Positions 5,705-6,058 of a DNA stretch of 6,058 nucleotides are shown piece by piece. The translations under genes and the position numbers were made by a program. The DNA is from Bacillota bacterium (lineage in GTDB: Bacteria; Bacillota; Sulfobacillia; Symbiobacteriales; Symbiobacteriaceae), in NCBI GenBank assembly GCA_028287415.1, contig JAQBPS010000488.1, forward strand, positions 1 through 6,058, written 5' to 3'. The notes under the pieces were generated by a model that was not told where the DNA came from, did not search any database, and worked only from the letters and a program-made list of their open reading frames with translations. Positions within the stretch are counted from its first letter, which is position 1. The number at the start of each line of letters is the position of its first letter.

Positions 5705-5767
5705 CCGAGCTACAACCCGACTTCAGGCAGTCTGGAAGGGGCATACCCCCCAGCCAGGAACTGAGAG

Positions 5768-6058
5768 TCACTTAGGGACTGGCAGCAATGGTACAAAGAG
5801 GGCGGGCGCCGAGCGACAATTTGTTGCTCTTCGCCCGCTGACCCGACTGAACGCCGCCCCCCGGTCTGCCTCATGAATGGCACTGAAAAGGTCACCCGGC
5901 TGGACACAGTCCCCGATCGCAACCACCGGAACGGCGACCTGGCTCCGGACGGTTTCGAGCAGTCCATTCTCGGACGCAAAGTTCTCAGAGACCACCGTGT
6001 GGCGACGACGCCCACGACGGCGGTGGGTTCCGACCACCTGCCGGTCGTGGCCGACCTC
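5768..6058 (-). pseudogene. Degenerate 3' end of a 2,4-dienoyl-CoA/enoate-reductase-type flavoprotein
   Basis: The - strand frame open from the right edge gives 96 residues before a TGA at 5770-5768. Its middle (window residues 43-70) contains VPVVAIGDCVQPGD and SAIHEADRGAAF. This matches the extreme C-terminus of the FAD/NAD(P)-binding half of FadH-like old-yellow-enzyme oxidoreductases, where a VIGDC segment contacts FAD and an AIHE-type helix follows. Three things suggest decay. The preceding part is arginine-rich (residues 13-19). TVVSENFASENGLL lacks the usual glycine-containing turn before this motif. A 26-residue tail extends past the normal family end and is encoded across a terminator-like hairpin. 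It could instead be an intact gene with an unusual tail, since most of it lies outside the window. An internal GTG or ATG start here is unlikely to be real. Confidence 0.5.
5794..5838 (-). terminator. Candidate intrinsic terminator of the flavoprotein gene, - strand
   Basis: On the - strand GCGGGCG (5838 to 5832) pairs with CGCCCGC (5808 to 5802). After a 2x2 internal loop, GAGC pairs with GCTC (5829-5826 with 5814-5811), and the tip contains a short ACAA/TTGT dyad. The stem is followed on the - strand by CTCTTTGT, a weak U-rich tract. It lies inside the open frame of the flavoprotein remnant, 32 bases before its current stop, which is where a terminator would be expected if the original stop were just upstream. 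Confidence 0.45.

Larger units (their letters stand above)
4908..5767. other. Gene-free, palindrome-rich intergenic region
   Basis: No reading frame here combines a ribosome binding site, family resemblance and plausible composition. The part at about 5000-5320 is noticeably more AT-rich than the flanking genes. It contains the 15-bp tandem repeat, four related long palindromes, a GGGGCC tract, an 8-bp hairpin at 5147-5171, a CGCCCAAT direct repeat (5173-5180 and 5185-5192), a GC-rich palindrome at 5516-5536 and a small AATTG/CAATT hairpin at 5556-5570. This density of dyads points to a regulatory, structural-RNA or mobile-remnant region rather than coding DNA. Confidence 0.7.

Noticed and set aside
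5509..5775. 88-codon + strand open frame covering palindrome D
   Set aside because: It begins at a GTG with only a poor purine run upstream, has no family resemblance, and includes an inverted repeat with a tandem duplication.

Overview
The window looks like chromosomal DNA of a high-GC Gram-positive bacterium. Coding regions are strongly GC-rich, the two largest genes carry near-perfect Shine-Dalgarno sequences (GGAGGAGG), and intergenic regions are much more AT-rich. A Symbiobacterium-like high-GC Firmicute fits this best, but that is inference and no marker gene fixes the taxon.

Layout. Bases 1-217 are an AT-rich leader with a plausible promoter. Bases 218-3058 (+) encode a 946-residue secreted protein: signal peptide, seven RCC1 repeats (one complete beta-propeller), several Ig-like beta-sandwich segments, and a C-terminal domain with two cysteines. 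After 62 bases comes a small gene at 3121-3369 (+) with the helical pattern of an acyl carrier protein but no serine at the phosphopantetheine site. A strong bidirectional hairpin terminator at 3376-3416 separates these genes from a convergent class-III aminotransferase (gabT-type, 3428-4798, -). Its upstream region has two near-identical pseudo-palindromic sites in inverted orientation, probably operators.

From about 4908 to 5767 there is no convincing gene. This stretch holds four imperfect palindromes of about 49-58 bp that share CGTCA/TGACG ends and recur roughly every 200 bp. It also holds a GGGGCC hexanucleotide tract with G-quadruplex potential, a GC-rich palindrome and other short repeats. 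The right edge (5768-6058, -) is the 3' end of a flavoprotein oxidoreductase of the 2,4-dienoyl-CoA/enoate reductase type. It looks degenerate, because a terminator-like hairpin lies inside its reading frame.

The genes do not form an obvious pathway. The RCC1 protein and the carrier-like protein could be co-transcribed. The aminotransferase is a separate monocistronic unit. The least explained part of the window is the palindrome array at 5046-5701, followed by the carrier-like protein that lacks its modification serine.
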